Positions 1 to 12,689 of a DNA stretch of 64,000 nt are shown here, in pieces. The first letter of the stretch is position 1. Every line of letters starts with the position of its first letter. Source of the DNA: Colocasia esculenta (lineage: Eukaryota; Streptophyta; Magnoliopsida; Alismatales; Araceae); NCBI GenBank assembly GCA_014218235.1, contig CM024759.1, positions 10,184,712-10,248,711 on the forward strand, read 5' to 3'. The position numbers and the translations under genes are program-made. Under the pieces are notes generated by a model, which was not told the DNA's origin, made no database searches, and was given only the letters and a program-made list of their open reading frames with translations.

Positions 1-137
1 TATAGGTGTAACGGTTGATCCGATCTCCAATCAACTCCAGCTTGTATCAACATCCTTGTACCCTTATTGTCATAAATGCTATTTTTCTTCACCTATAGGC
101 CATTAATACTATCCATCTAATTCCTTCCAACTCTTTC

Positions 138-3105
138 TACAATGGCGCGATCGTTTGGATCCGTGTTTTAACGGTTCTGGTATGGTGCTCTCGGCCAATG
201 TGTGGTCATTGAGCCTTGTTTGTGGTCTCTGTGCGTTGTGTGGGCTTTGTGGGCCGAAGGTTTTAGCCTAAACAGCCCACAAGTTCACTGGTTGTGAACG
301 CGACAGAGCAGGACATCGTGTTTTGAGCGTGACGGTCTCCTACGTCGCGTTCTCTGCACCACCTTGAGACACGTGGCGGGCTGAGTTCCGATTGGCGACA
401 GTGAGGGTTGTCGCGTTTTACATGTTGTAAATGCGATGTATGCCTCCGTCGCGATTTTGACTAAGTGTTTAATTGTTCTGTTTCGGCCAAACAAAGCAAA
501 GGAGCTTTGTCTGGCGATGGGGGAGCTGATGTAGAGCTCCTGTGGCATTTTTCGCCATTCTGGTGGTCCGTGCGATGCGGGGTCCACGTGAGGAAGGTGT
601 TTGGAGCACGTGGGTGCACTGACGGTGTGGTGTTTCTCACATTCTATGGGCTCTCCGAGTTGGTAGGGAGACTTCCTCCTTTATTTTGTGTTCTTTAATG
701 GGTTTACAGTTTTTAAAGCATGATAGAATGGCATGTGGTAGTTTAGCCTCTGTTTTGTAAGCTTATGTATGAATGGTATGGCGTGTGGAATGGGTTTCTG
801 GAGGAGGAAGGAGGGTTCAACCACTTGCCTGAGAAGGCGACGGACTGAACCGTCGTGTTTTGGTTTGGAACGCGACTCCTTGGGCCATCGCTTTCATGTG
901 TTCTGATTGGGTTGGACCGATTGGTCTGGACGCGACCACTTGACCCGTCGCATTCTTGTTGAACGTGTCGGTGTGGTCTGTCGTGATTTTGTGTACCGGT
1001 CTTTATCGCTACATATCATCCTGTTGCGATTTTCACTTTGACTGTTAGTGTTTAACTGTTGGTTTGAAGGTGACGTATCAGGCCGTCGCGTTCTGGTCGC
1101 GACGTTGGGCCCTGTCGTATTAAGTTTGGAATCGCGACCATTGAGGTCGTCGCGTTTCTATAGGCGATGCTTGTGTCCGTCGTGTTTCAGTTTCTGAGGT
1201 GTAGTTGTAGTGGTTGTACTATGATGGTCCTATGTGGACCTAGCCTTGGTTATTTAAGATTGTTTTAAGTTATTTTAAAATGGTTTATGTTAGTAAAGCA
1301 TGTTATAAGCTTAATGGTTTGGACTATGTTTAGTTAGTAAATTAAGTTAATTGTGTTATTACGCTAATCATGTGGTTAATGTGCACTGTGGCTTAGTGTT
1401 GCCATATAGGTCATGAGATGATCAATGACAGGCAAAGTTATTATGTGTTTATGTGGTTTATGTGTATAAGTGTAGGTTGCTTGGAGGTCACATTGTGACC
1501 AGTGACGAGTCAATTAAGTATGTGTATCATGGTACAAGTTTTACCGATATGCTAAGTGATCAGTGTGGTTTGTGTGTGGGCCGAGTGTGGTGGTCTGGCA
1601 CCTCTTCCGGAATGCCTCTCTAGTCAGGTACCCCAGGTTCTTTGTGAGCCAGGCACGTTGTGTTTGTTGTGCTCGGTGTTTGTCCTAGTACTGTGTGTAT
1701 CGTCGAGGTCTGTGTCATCTTCCTGGACACTCTCACTCCTGTGTTTGAGTTGTACATCCGGTGGAGGGAAATACGACAATGGGCATCGACTCATGTTTGT
1801 GGGTGTGCGGTCGCTTGTATTACGCTCATGGTTGGGGGACGGACACCAGTAGACGTACTGGTCCCCAGCTAGTCCTATGTTTCCAGTGACTCACTTTAGA
1901 GAGCTCATGCCAGAGTCTCTAAAGGTGCCAAGCATGGGCCTGCAGCTGTGTGGTCTGCATGTGTGGTGTTGGTTGGTCTCCACTGTTCTTTGGCTTTACT
2001 GTGAGGTTGTGGAGCGGCAGTTGGACCTTTCGTTCTAGACAGCGAGACTGAGAGGTAGTTCTTGTGCTGTGTTGTCCGGGTTGGATACTGGTGTCATGAA
2101 CCAGTAGTCTGTTCCCATGTGGTGGTGTCGTTCCTTTCCGACTCATGCTTTGCCAATGGTTGTGGCTTGTGAGCGATGGCTCACCAGTTGTGTTTCTGAC
2201 TTGTTGTGGTGTGCACTGTTGTGGCAGTGTGGTGGTTATGGTTTCTGTGGTGGTACCTCGTGGTGGTAGGTACTTGTACCCTGTGTGGGTAGTTGTTTGT
2301 TGTGGTACGCTGTGTACCAGCCTTTTCAGGTGTTGAGGAGGAGCTGTGCTCTTTGGAGGTCATGTTGTAGAACCTTCCACTTATTGTGTTGTACCCTTTT
2401 GAGGGTAGTCTTCTAGTGTGTTTGTTGTTTCCGGGTGTGGTGGACTAGCTCCTTGTTGACAGTCTTGTTACCCTTGTGCTTGTGGTTCGCCTGTGAGGCT
2501 TGTGGCCTAGGCATTGCTCTTTTTGTTGTGGACTAGTGTTTTTGTGCTAGTCCTGTTGGTTTCTTTAGTTCTTGCAAATTGTGTTAGCTAATGAGTTTTC
2601 TTTAATTGTAGTTTAATTATATTTAATACAATTATGTTGTGGTTTGGCTATCGGTGTTGCCAGTGAGACCCTTTGTGGTTGAGGTCTCTTTAGTTTCCAA
2701 TTGTTGTTTTTGGGAGGTCCCTGCTGAGCCAGTAACTTGTTGAGGCTCACTCCCTTACAGTTCTTTTCAGGTGCTAGTCGTGTGTTGGCTCGTAGTGGCA
2801 TTTGTGGCAGACTTGTACCACCAACAGTTGAGTCGTAGTTAGTGTTGTGCGAGCTTTGCTCCCTCGAGGTATGCCCCAGGTAGTTGTACTTTTTCTCTTA
2901 GACATGTAATAATGTATTGGGACAGTGTAATGTGTTGTGAATGAATATGAGAACATGTACTTTCTTGTGTCTTATATTCTTGTGGTTGTCTTTTATATTC
3001 TTATTGGACACTTATGTGTGTTATCCCTGGCGAGACTTCGGTTTGTTCGTGGGAGGCGAGTCTGGATATGGAGCCTTTTGGGTATAAATATCCAACATCA
3101 CTACA
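138..3105 (+). mobile_element. Solo LTR, long-LTR family A
   Basis: This stretch matches the 5' LTR at 17502-20871 along its whole length once the MITE in that copy is discounted. Shared blocks include the 'gtggtgctc..gaccaatgtg' start, the GCGAC/GTCGC region, the 'gggacggacaccagtagac' block and the terminal 'atatcca' stretch. It is flanked by a perfect 5-bp duplication, CTTTC, at 133-137 and 3106-3110. No primer-binding site follows it, so it is a solo LTR left by recombination. The ends have decayed from TG..CA to TACAATGG..CTACA, which makes it older than the copy at 17502. Short open frames inside it are not genes. Confidence 0.85.
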
Positions 3106-3349
3106 CTTTCCTTCTTCTGTGGTTAATCTGACACCATCTTAATTCACATGATGAGCTATAGTAAAACTATCAGGTTAATTTTCAAGTTTTTCTTTAATCC
3201 TTTCCCCCACTTAGGAATATACCAGTAAGAAGGATATCATAAGACTAGTCTAAAGGTTTAGCAAGAATGGCACCTTCCATCATACCTCCTCCTTCAGGGA
3301 GTTCCACCTAACCACAATATTTAAACGCCCTTGACGCTTTAGCACTCCT

Positions 3350-4290
3350 TGGCTCCTTCTAGTTTCATCTTTCACCATGGGGCAGTTGGGAATGCAGTGA
3401 TCATGACTTCCACATCGTAGGCAAGCACAGGCCTTCTTCAATCACTCGTCCGCTCTATGTCCAAGCTTATCATAGAATTTGCAATTCTCCATGATTGGTT
3501 TCCCTTCCACTTTGATCTTCTTATCATTGTCTGCATTGTTTCCCCCATTCAGTCTCTTATTACTGTTGTGGTTGGAGTGAAAAGTCCTAGTAGTGTTGGG
3601 TGCTCTCTTCCGAATGACAGCCTGATTTTGGGACTGTTTCTCTTTGATCTTTTCTAGCTTATCCAGAGTGTCCTCCACCAATTGTGCCCTCTGAACCATC
3701 TCATAATAAACTCGGATGTTGAGGGGTTTGAGCTTTACAATAAATATGGACCTCAGCCCGTCCATGAACCTATGTGCTTTTAACTTCTCTGTCTGCACCA
3801 AGTGTAGGGCATACAGAGTGAAAAGTGAAAGTTGTGCCTCATATTCTGCCACAGTCATGTTGCGTTGTTTTAGCGCAGCAAACTCTGCTGCCTTCTTCTC
3901 TTGTACCCATTTTGAAAAGTACTTTTTTCAAAAATATTTCTAGAAATTCCTCCTAGGTGGAATGTTGGGCATTAGGCAAGTGGGCCATAGTTGCCTTCCA
4001 CCAATATTGAGTGTACTTGTTCAACTAAAAGGTTGCCAATAGCACTCTCTTATGGTTGGCGCATTGCATTACTTGGAATATGCATTCCATTTCTTCGAGC
4101 CAACTTTTCGCCTTGTCTGGATCAAGGGTTCTAGAGAAACGAGGAGGATTCATAGCACAAAAGTTGTGGGTAGATTACCCGCACTAGCTAACATGCCTCC
4201 ATGTACAACATTGTTTAGGGCATGAGTTAACCCCTCCACTGTCTCTTGCATAGCTTGCCATTGCGCTCAGTTGCCAGCCATTGCAGAGGT
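3350..4290 (-). pseudogene. Degraded Ty3/gypsy gag
   Basis: Read on the minus strand, this gives a capsid-like gag. The clearest part is an open stretch at 3858-3442 starting MTVAEYEAQLSLF, followed by a basic Asn/Lys-rich tail and a damaged zinc knuckle (CKFYDKLGH) in which one Cys is lost. A stop follows, then a second knuckle-like piece (CLRCGSHDHC) near 3400. Upstream (4290-3859) the frame is broken by several stops and shifts, but the reading stays gag-like. This is typical of plant Ty3/gypsy gag proteins that coat the element RNA. No pol is seen downstream (left), so the element is truncated or deleted. Confidence 0.75.
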
Positions 4291-4545
4291 ATCTAAGAGG
4301 TTCCTAAAAAGGACAACAACCAATTACTTTTTTAATTTAAGAGGTACATGTTATGAGTATGAGTGTTTTATTGATTATGGATTATAAATCTATAACATGA
4401 AACTAGCTTAACCCTGGCTCCACCCATACTTACCAAGCACTATAGAGGAGATGTTCATGACCTAAGTTTTCTTGGGTCACCTAGATCTTTACACCTTGGA
4501 CTTAATATTCTAGCCTTCTTAACATACCTAAGTCTAAAAGACCTA

Positions 4546-4560
4546 GGCTCTGATACCACT
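4546..4560 (-). other. Primer-binding site of the minus-strand gypsy element
   Basis: The minus strand reads AGTGGTATCAGAGCC, the usual plant LTR-element primer site complementary to the 3' end of initiator-Met tRNA. It lies 4 bases from the LTR edge (TGTCACGTCCCGAGC on plus, starting at 4565) and upstream of the gag remnant in the same orientation. Confidence 0.85.
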
Positions 4561-6329
4561 AAATTGTCACGTCCCGAGCGTAACGCATGTGGAAGATAGA
4601 AAGATTCGAGACTTGAACATTCGACAAATATAGACCAACACAACACATATATGGGCCCACAAAATAAATAACTAACTGAAATTTTATTGCAAATGCCAAT
4701 AATTGTCTATTACATCTTGTTCCGACCCCATAATAACAACAACTTAAAGAAGGAGAAGATTACACAATAACCTTCACGCCCTACTACATGTTCTAATACT
4801 CTCAAATAACTCACTACTAAGTTACTATGTCACCATGACTCAGTAACTTGATAACTAAGGCACACTCTTCACCCTTGGTTTTCCCTAATGTAAATTTGTT
4901 CTTCCTCATCCTTTATCTCATGTTCTCCTAAAATGTTAAGAAAGTAGGTAATGAGTGCACTCGCCTAATAGAATTTACACATATTCCAAGCATGATATAA
5001 GTATTTAACATTTTAAAAGCTAGTTGACATTAGCATTATATGAACTATACGTTTAAACATCAATAATAAAATGTGACTAGTGTGTCATGCAAGATAGCAA
5101 GATATAATCAAGATCTTGTGATAATCAGTCTAGCAGGAAAGTTGAGTTCAAGTAAGATGTCAAGACACTATGAACAATGATCTAGCAAGATTGTCAATTC
5201 TTTAGTAACAAGAACTAGTGAGCAAGTAACACAATTGTCAATTCCACGAGCAAAAACGAGATAGCATGTACAAGATTGGCCATGTTAACAAGCAAGCAAG
5301 TAACGAGCATGTACTTTCACGAGCAAGACAGTCAGTATACGAGTCATTAATATACATTAAGGATCTATGCCACCTTGGAATGCATATCATGAACACGTGT
5401 AATGTGGTATTGTATCTAGCATTTACACAAGCAAGTACTCCTAACGCAATGCAACACCAGTAATCATTATACCCCATGGTTAACAATACATTTCCAGCTC
5501 TCTGCCAAGGGGGCTAGACTAGAGCCCTTGGACACTCGCGATGCCCGATCCTACATCTCATGATTTTAACTGTAGATACCCACGATTAAGTATGTCCATT
5601 AACAAGAATTTCATGAGTTCAATAGTATCAAGACAATTTGGGAATAACAAGGCAATAGTTCAAGAATTCAGTCTGGCAGCATAACAACATGTTTTCCATT
5701 TAGTTCAATATCTCATTAATGACTTGGTCTCATGTTCAATAGATGTGTACTCCAGAAATCAAGATGAGATGAGAAGAGAAGAAAGAGGCGTGCACACTAA
5801 CTTCTGGGTACTTCATGGTACAACCTGCTCGTCGGTCATGTGAGAATCTATGGTCAGAGGAGACTTATAGAGGCTTTGGTCAAGAAGTCATTAGTTTGAC
5901 AGAAGGAATATCTAATGGAGAGTTCATCCAAGCCAAGAAGGGGGTTTCCTATCGTGCAAGAGTGTATGCATATATCGCACGTGTGAATCACTCACGTGCA
6001 TGTCTGAATGTCTTTTAAATCCGATTATGGAAACTTCACAATAGGCAAGTATCAAGAGTGCTAAATCAGGAAATAAAATCATGCATGACCACTTTTAGCA
6101 AGTTGCCATGTGCTTATTTTAACGAGTTTGATAATGAGGCAAGAAAGAGAGAGCAATCAGCAAGTAGAGAGCATGATCAATTCACTTAAGGTCAATTATA
6201 ATTATGTAAAAATGTTTACAACTTTTTCGTGGGTTGATTCATGCATGAAAATATCATTAATGCCCTTGCTGGAATGATCGAAAACCAAGAATGCACGAAA
6301 AACCCTAAAATTCAGGAAAATTGGCAGTC

Positions 6330-6440
6330 CTATGAAGAAGGCGACACAGTCATGGTCGCCTTCAGAATGCAACCAGAAGGCTATTGACTTCATGATCTAT
6401 AAGGCACCAAGGTCCTTGTCGCCTTCTGAAGGTGACAAGT
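6330..6440. repeat. GGCGAC/GTCGCC dyads in the gypsy LTR
   Basis: Two adjacent dyads are visible. AAGGCGAC..GTCGCCTT is at about 6338-6362. A second pair is formed by 'ccttgtcgccttc' and 'gaaggtgacaagtcg' at about 6413-6442. They resemble the GCGAC/GTCGC and GACGGCA/TGCCGTC dyads in the other two LTR families here. Confidence 0.6.
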
Positions 6441-7882
6441 CGATCTATAGTATTCTGACTCTGAGTGTTGAGTCGTCTTTTATGCCTATTTCCAACTACG
6501 ACTTGGACTATGCTTGACACGAGAATCCTTGGGAAGTCAGTATGCTTTGTGTAGGGAACCATGGGTGAAACAAATTTTGTTAGTTAGAGGACTTCCTAAC
6601 CAACCTAAAGTAACGAGGAATTAGAAAACAATAAATGTTTAGCATAGTAACAAGACGATGTAGGACTATCTACACAAATTTGACACAGTTGGCTTGTCTA
6701 GGCTAATTCTCTCTACATAGGTCATAAAAATTAGGACTTTTGGTCTCTTTTTAAAGTAGACTTGATGAGGATTGTACTGTAATAAAATCAAGATTTTAGG
6801 TTGACTGTAACATGAGATCTATATTTCGCAAGACAAAAGATGTGTTTGACTCTCACGTATACACAACATGATCATGTATGAAACAATACGATGAAACCAC
6901 ACAATAAATTTTGGGGAAAACACTTTCCTCTTGATCTAGACATGTAGATGCATGCATGTACTAGTTTAATTTAACTTTGGTTTAGAGACAATCTATCTTT
7001 GAGCGAAAAGAACAAGTCGTGCTCACAAAAATACTAACTCAACAGTCGTGCACTATTCCTCTTAATCTTTCTAGTACATTGTGAGAAAATTGGGGAAAAT
7101 ACTATCAATTGAAACTAGACTCGAAGGTATTTCTAGAGGTATATGGTATGTAACGACCCTCTTTATACTGGTACAATTATACCAATCCACGTCGATATAA
7201 AGTGTGTCGTCACAGTGGGACATGTACTCAATAGAACAAAGTAGGTAGAGATGTACACAAATAACAAGAAAAGTACAATGGAAATAAAAGTAATTCTTAT
7301 TCCATCATCACCGCGCACATCCCACAATCTATATAGTATCAACATAAATATAACAAAGTCCACAAATACCCAAGTCCATAAGTCTATAATACAATAACGT
7401 CTCACGTACTATGTAAGAAGAAAAGTACAAGCTATAGCAATAGCTCTCTAAACCACAACTATTCCTCATGGTCGGAGTCGCTCCTCGCTATCTCCTCCTC
7501 AAGCTCTGGAATACTTGTCTCACCTATATATGTTAAGCAAGAATGAGTCTATGCAATAGACTCAGCAAGCAACCCATTGGCCACATCCATACACTTATCA
7601 CAAACACTCTACACAAGTATAACACAGTAAGTAAACTATCACAAAATTCACGTGGTTGTTAGTAAGTACTAAATAAACATGCTTTAATACACTACCTACA
7701 CATGAATTTCATATAGTACATAATGGTTAACATAACTCACGAGTATGACATATTTTCACATAATCATATAATTAAAATAGAGCACACACCTACTCATGAT
7801 ACTAACATGATACCTTCCTCATATAATGCATTCATAGACCACAAATACTTTCTCTTTGATTGCTATTTTAGCATAAACGTAA

Positions 7883-8060
7883 CACATTCACATGGTTTCA
7901 CATTCTTTCACATTGGATCAAATTAACACATCACTTTCACATGATCACATTGCACATTCACATGGTTTCACATTCTTTCACATTGGATCAAATTAACACA
8001 TCACTTTCACATGATCACATTGCACATTCACGCTTTCACATTATCACATTGCACATTCAC
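7883..8060. repeat. 70-bp tandem duplication
   Basis: A 70-bp unit starting CACATTCACATGG occurs at 7883 and again at 7953. A partial third copy (cacattcacgctttcacat) runs to about 8060. The two full units are almost identical, and the wider region is rich in short CACATT/TTCACA words. It lies inside solo LTR-B and is not seen in the plus-oriented copy. Confidence 0.85.
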
Positions 8061-9557
8061 ACTTATTTTCACATCGTTTCATATATTTTGTCGTGACACA
8101 TAGCCCAAACCACCATAAAGAAGGACACTATCACACACATATCACATACCCATCACCTAAGCAACACAGTGACGAATCTTGGTAAACTGCGCATAATCGG
8201 GAGAAACACTCTCCACCTTAACTAGTGCTACTTGTCCACCTCCAGAATTTCATTCTGATGTCCGTAGAATATCACATACACATTGAGCCTTTCCATATGG
8301 ACTTTTCTACAATACGACTCCACAGTCTTCTATGGTAGCAGTGTCATAATCGGCACATTAATCACCTTATCACATTAACCACTTGTTTAACACATAATTC
8401 TCATGCACTTAATGGCATATTCACATGCTTATGACATAAACACATATTTAAGATTATAGAAATAATCCTTATTGTCTAACAATGTTAAAACATGCTTAGC
8501 AGAGCCTAATCATGTGCTAATCACTAAGAAATCATCACTTTTAATTAATCATGCTTAACATGGTCATTATAGTCTTATAACTGGAAATAGTAGTTATGAA
8601 TGTCAGTACATGCTCAAATTTTTACCACAGGTCATATATAGGGAACATATCATATGTCTAATTTTTCAATTTTTTTTTTGGAATAGTATAACCAATTTTA
8701 GAATTTAAAATAGATTTCAGGCAATTAACATGATGATTCACTAAAAATAGATTTAACAGGGAACTAGAGAATCTAGCTATTTAAAAACATGTTCATAGGA
8801 ACCCTAAATCCAAGGAAAAATATTGAGACACGGCCTATCTAATTTTCCTGAATTAATGACATGCATACTTAACATTAACGGATATCCTAGTAAATTATAG
8901 AAATATTCAAAAAATACCAAATTTTCTAATTTACTCTACAGTACATACCTACTATGAAAAAAACCCTAAAAATCTAATTTTACACACTCTATCTTGAAAG
9001 AATCACATCACATGCCTTAAAACAATTATCTAAAAACTGAAGAACTTAATGGCAAGGGCATTGCCGTCGAGGGCGGTTGGAGGCAATGTCAATTGCCGTC
9101 AAACCAGGAACTTGGTGGCAATGCATATTGCCATCAACCTTTTGTCTGTAGAAAGTGCAGACCGAAATTAAAAAAAAAAAAGAATTTTGAGGTCCAGGAC
9201 ACGATACAAATTCAATAAAAATCGTAAAACCCTAAGTGATAGGCACAAAGATGAAACCCCTAAGTTACTTCCCTCCGAAAAACTACTTGAAGATTGAATT
9301 TAGACGATGAAGCCCTCATCGGTCAAGCTAAAAAGGTACTCTTCTCCGGCTTGATTCGACCTCCACACCCTTGTAGATGATCTCCCCTCAAAGAAAGAGC
9401 CTCCCCACATTCTGTTGAGTCTTATTCTTGCCAAAGAACGCTGATGTAGCTTCTGTTTCGTCGGATTGATCACTCAAGGTCTCTCTCTCTTTTCTCTCTC
9501 TGAACTCCCAATAAAACCCTAGCTGAGTAAAAGTTCTCCCTTTACAGAGATGACCAA

Positions 9558-9566
9558 TATTTATAG
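9558..9566 (-). promoter_or_regulatory. TATA box of solo LTR-B (minus)
   Basis: The minus strand reads CTATAAATA. The same motif occurs at the equivalent place of the plus copy (13579-13587), and both are followed by similar sequence, so it is the likely core promoter of this LTR. Confidence 0.6.
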
Positions 9567-10106
9567 GGGTTTGGGTCATGCTCATGGTAGGAAAGGGAAA
9601 CCCAAACCAATTCAGGCTTTCCAAGTCTATCCACGAAGAAATCGGAGTTGGATCAGAAAAGGAAATCGAAACACGCATAGAGGGGTAAATGACAAGGTTG
9701 TTGCCATCAGCTTGAAGTTGACGGCAATCGACTATGCCATTAACCTCCCAATGCCCAAAACCCAGAAACATGTAAACGTCATCATAGTATGTCATTTAAT
9801 CACTTGTTAGCGACACACTAGTATGTCGTCAAGAACACTTGGTGACACTGTTTGTTGCCTCCAAGATGAGTCTCGGCCAGGAGTATAAAACACACATGCA
9901 ACAAGTCATAAATGCACAAAATATAGGTTTGTTTGAGGTTTTACTAACCTTTGATGGTGAACAAGACTGGTCTTGTATGATGGTCGTGGTAGATCCGAGT
10001 TGAAGGAGCACTAAGATCTCCTTGCTCCAGGGGTTCACAGCCTCCAACAGCCTCCAGAGATGTCTCAGACATGCCCAAGAGTCATCCCATGAAAGAGAGG
10101 GGCTCA

Positions 10107-10115
10107 ATTTATAAA
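10107..10115 (-). promoter_or_regulatory. Candidate TATA box of the gypsy LTR
   Basis: The minus strand reads CTTTATAAAT about 110 bases inside the inferred LTR start, upstream of a GC-richer leader. The position suits a U3 core promoter, but only the motif supports it. Confidence 0.4.
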
Positions 10116-10220
10116 GAGTATGTGTTTAGTAGTCCTATTGGGATTAGGAAACTAATGCTACGAATTTTTACAATTCCTTCCATCGTTTGGAGATTTCTCT
10201 CTCAATTAGTGATGGCGACA

Positions 10221-10839
10221 TAGTGGGAAACCTTCCTTTGTGTAGTACTCACAAATTCGGCTCACCTTCAACTTCAAAAAGTATTGGGTGAGAATTTATC
10301 TCTTTACTCTCATTTAATTATGATTTTCGAATTTCATAGTTATTTTTATATCATGAATTTATTCATGAACCAAAAGACATATCTTGACCCATTTATCTCA
10401 TTAAGATGTTAATACTCATTATTTAAAGTCTACTCATAATTTTTATTTTAATTTAGGATCTATTTTTGTACATATGATAATTGGTTTTTGACTTATTTTT
10501 TAATTGCGGCAATAAGTCGCAATAATTCTTACACTTGGCCCAAAGGATTTTTCTTGGCCAAACTTTATTTATTGGTCATTAGAGAATATTATTTAAAGTC
10601 TAACTATGATTTTTGTAGAATTTTGCAATGCATTACAACACGTGTGATAATAGTGTGTGTGTATTTAACTAGCTTTATCATAATCATCGAGTTCATCTAA
10701 TTAGTCTAAACTGGATTTGGACTTGGCTCGAGTTTCATTGCCGTATGTTAGAGGATGTTGTTTATAATCCAAACATGATATTTAATTTGATACTTCGTTA
10801 CATCTTTCACATGTGATAATAATGTTTCTTGTATTTACC
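10221..10839. other. Unassigned AT-rich stretch
   Basis: This lies between the inferred gypsy LTR edge and the first recognisable copia gag residues. It is AT-rich, with repeated 'tatttaaagtct' and 'gtgataataatg'-like words at about 10420-10590 and 10800. It may be decayed 5' sequence of the copia relic. No gene is seen. Confidence 0.5.
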
Positions 10840-11118
10840 CAAATAGTGGTTGCATGGGAGAATGAAGACATTAAGTCATCTTCATACACCGAGTCAGAGA
10901 AGGAAGAAGACAAGGCAAGTCTTGCCTTGATGGCTGATCATGATCAAGTACCATCCAACTCATCTTATGATTCCTTTGTTGAAAATGATGATAATTATAC
11001 CATAGAAGTTGTCTTTAAATAGTCATTTGAAAATTTCAAAAAGATTCACAAAGAGTTAAAGGAGCTAAAAGAAAAACATTCTAAAACACAGGGAAAAAAT
11101 AATCAATTAGCTAATGAA
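10840..11118 (+). pseudogene. Copia gag C-terminal fragment
   Basis: An acidic Ser/Glu-rich stretch begins VVAWENEDIKSSS and contains ASLALMADHD and SSYDSF. It is the counterpart of the acidic tail of the intact gag at 34980-33841 on the minus strand. A stop ends the open part at 11020, and coiled-coil-like Lys/Glu-rich codons continue to the MITE at 11127. It has no start and is not expressed as such. Confidence 0.7.
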
Positions 11119-11126
11119 GTTAAAAG

Positions 11127-11552
11127 TAGGGGTGTTCACAATTCGAGTCAACCCGAAAAACTAAATCGAACCGACCTATTTGGTTCGGTTCGATTCGGTG
11201 TGTGTTTGGTTCAATTCGGTTTCACTTCTTGTGAAACCGAACCACCAAATAAACTGAATAAATCAAAATTTTGTTTAATAATAGTAATATTTTATAATAT
11301 ACATGTTATAAATATAAAAAAAAAATCATTACATAGCTAAATAAAAATATACATATTTTTTATTTTTATCTTTATTTAAATGTATAAATATTAATAATCT
11401 ATTTAATAATTAAATATTAAAATTCAATTTGAACCGAACCAAAAAATCTTGGTTTCGTTTGGTTTAGTTCAGTTTGAGGACTTCATTCGGTTTGGTTCAG
11501 ATTGGCCAAAAAATGGTCCAACCCAGACCAAACCGAACTGTGAACACCCATA
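11127..11552. mobile_element. hAT MITE 1
   Basis: The 426-bp non-coding element has inverted ends TAGGGGTGTTCACA.. and ..TGTGAACACCCATA. It is flanked by the 8-bp near-duplication GTTAAAAG (11119-11126) / GTAAAAAG (11553-11560). An 8-bp target duplication with TAGGG ends is the hAT pattern. The interior is AT-rich, with subterminal 'aaccgaacc' / 'ggttcggtt' blocks on both sides. It sits in the copia gag remnant. Confidence 0.85.
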
Positions 11553-11929
11553 GTAAAAAGATTAATTGAATAAAATTTTTAGTTAAAAATCGAAGTTGGC
11601 AAATCAACAAAAAGGAATGAATCTGTAACTATAAATAAATTGGTGAATCTTCTGGGACTAAAAGAAATCAAAATTCAATAATTAATAATCAAATAGTAAA
11701 CAATAATATCATAATTAATTGATTAAGGTAAAAAAAACAATCGATTAAAAACCATTGTAGAGAAGTTTGTTAAAGGAAAAAAAAAGCACTAATTAAGAAT
11801 GATTCTTGATAATCGAACCCATAATCAAAGGAAAAGAGGGCTAGGATACATTCCACCTGAAAATGAGGGGACAATAATATAGCCACATGTCTATCCTATG
11901 CCAAAAATTTGTTAAAAAACAAGTTAAAG

Positions 11930-12689
11930 TTGATGATGTCTACCATAACTGTAGAAGACCTGGTCGCAACCAATGGAATTGTCTTAAAAGGTTTAATAAA
12001 TGAGTTTTAAAGGAAATAAAAACAATTGATACTAACCCTGGAGACCTAAGAAAAGTTGGGTACCTAAAACATCCAAATAAATGTAGTTGCATGTTGGTGC
12101 CAGAGCATCTAGGAATAAATGGTACCTATATAATGGCTACTCTAGGCATGTGCTAGGAGACTGCCAAGCATTCATCTCATTAACACGAAGGCAATAGGAT
12201 TACTTATGAAGACAATGGTAAATGCAAGGTAGCTAGTGTCAACTCAGTTGGAACAAAAGAAGCCTTCATAGAAAGGTGTTGTATGTGGAAGGACTCAAAC
12301 ATAATTTAATCAGTATTAGCCAACTGTGCGATAAGGGTTATGATGTACAATTCAAATCAAAGGAATGCATTATGGCCTATCCTCGCTTGAAGGAAATAAT
12401 GTTCACAGTAAGAAGAAAGCATAATATGTGCATGGTTCATCTAGAGATGAGTTGAAGGAACAAAATATCTACTTAGAAATCCAGAAGGAAAAAGAAGCTA
12501 AAATGTGGCACAAGAGACTTGACCATGCAAGCTAAGGAATTCTACATAAACTTTAGAAATATCTACTTGTGGAAGAACTACCAAAACTTAAGTTTAGAGA
12601 TAATTATGTATATAGTCCCTGGGCTAAGGGTAAGCAAGTTAGAAGTAGCTCCAAAGCAAGAAATATTGTTTCTACTCAGCAACCATTAG
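11930..12689 (+). pseudogene. Copia protease and GAG-pre-integrase remnant
   Basis: A damaged zinc knuckle (NCRRPGRNQWNC) near 11950 is followed by the linker 'SWVPKTSK' near 12055. A decayed protease site follows, WYLYNGYSRH, where intact relatives have an Asp-Ser-Gly triad, so the catalytic Asp is lost. HNLISISQLCDKGY (near 12297) and MWHKRLDHA (near 12502) mark the GAG-pre-integrase domain. Stops and frameshifts interrupt it throughout. Confidence 0.7.

Larger units (their letters stand above)
7149..9786 (-). mobile_element. Solo LTR, family B, minus orientation
   Basis: This is homologous in reverse orientation to the solo LTR at 13231-15718. Shared marks are the TGTAACGACCC / GGGTCATCACA terminus, the 'gagtctatgcaatagactcagcaagca' region (reverse complement near 15330), the GACGGCA/TGCCGTC dyads and a TATA box with similar surroundings. 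The right edge is set at CATCATA (9786), matching the TGTGATG start of the other copy. No clear 5-bp duplication is seen: TGGTA on the left, GTATG or TAGTA on the right. No primer site adjoins it. It lies within the probable gypsy LTR. Confidence 0.75.
4565..10220 (-). mobile_element. Probable 5' LTR of the gypsy element, interrupted
   Basis: The LTR edge at 4565 (plus TGTCACGTCC) is firm because the primer-binding site adjoins it. The far edge is inferred: plus '..GATGGCGACA' at 10220 would give an LTR starting TGTCGCCATC on minus, roughly matching the other end. A second LTR (7149-9786) sits inside it, so its own length would be about 3.0 kb. A minus-strand TATA motif near 10110 fits a U3 promoter. 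No coding capacity is seen. Most of 4600-7140 is AT-rich sequence without recognisable genes. Confidence 0.5.

Noticed and set aside
1..30. TGTAACGGTTGATCCG at the window start as another LTR-A tip
   Set aside because: Only the first eight bases resemble the LTR-A start; the following sequence does not match.
9388..10107. Minus-strand open frames of 135 and 92 codons
   Set aside because: They lie across LTR sequence, one crossing the TATA box of LTR-B; no protein motif, and the other LTR-B copy does not keep the frame.
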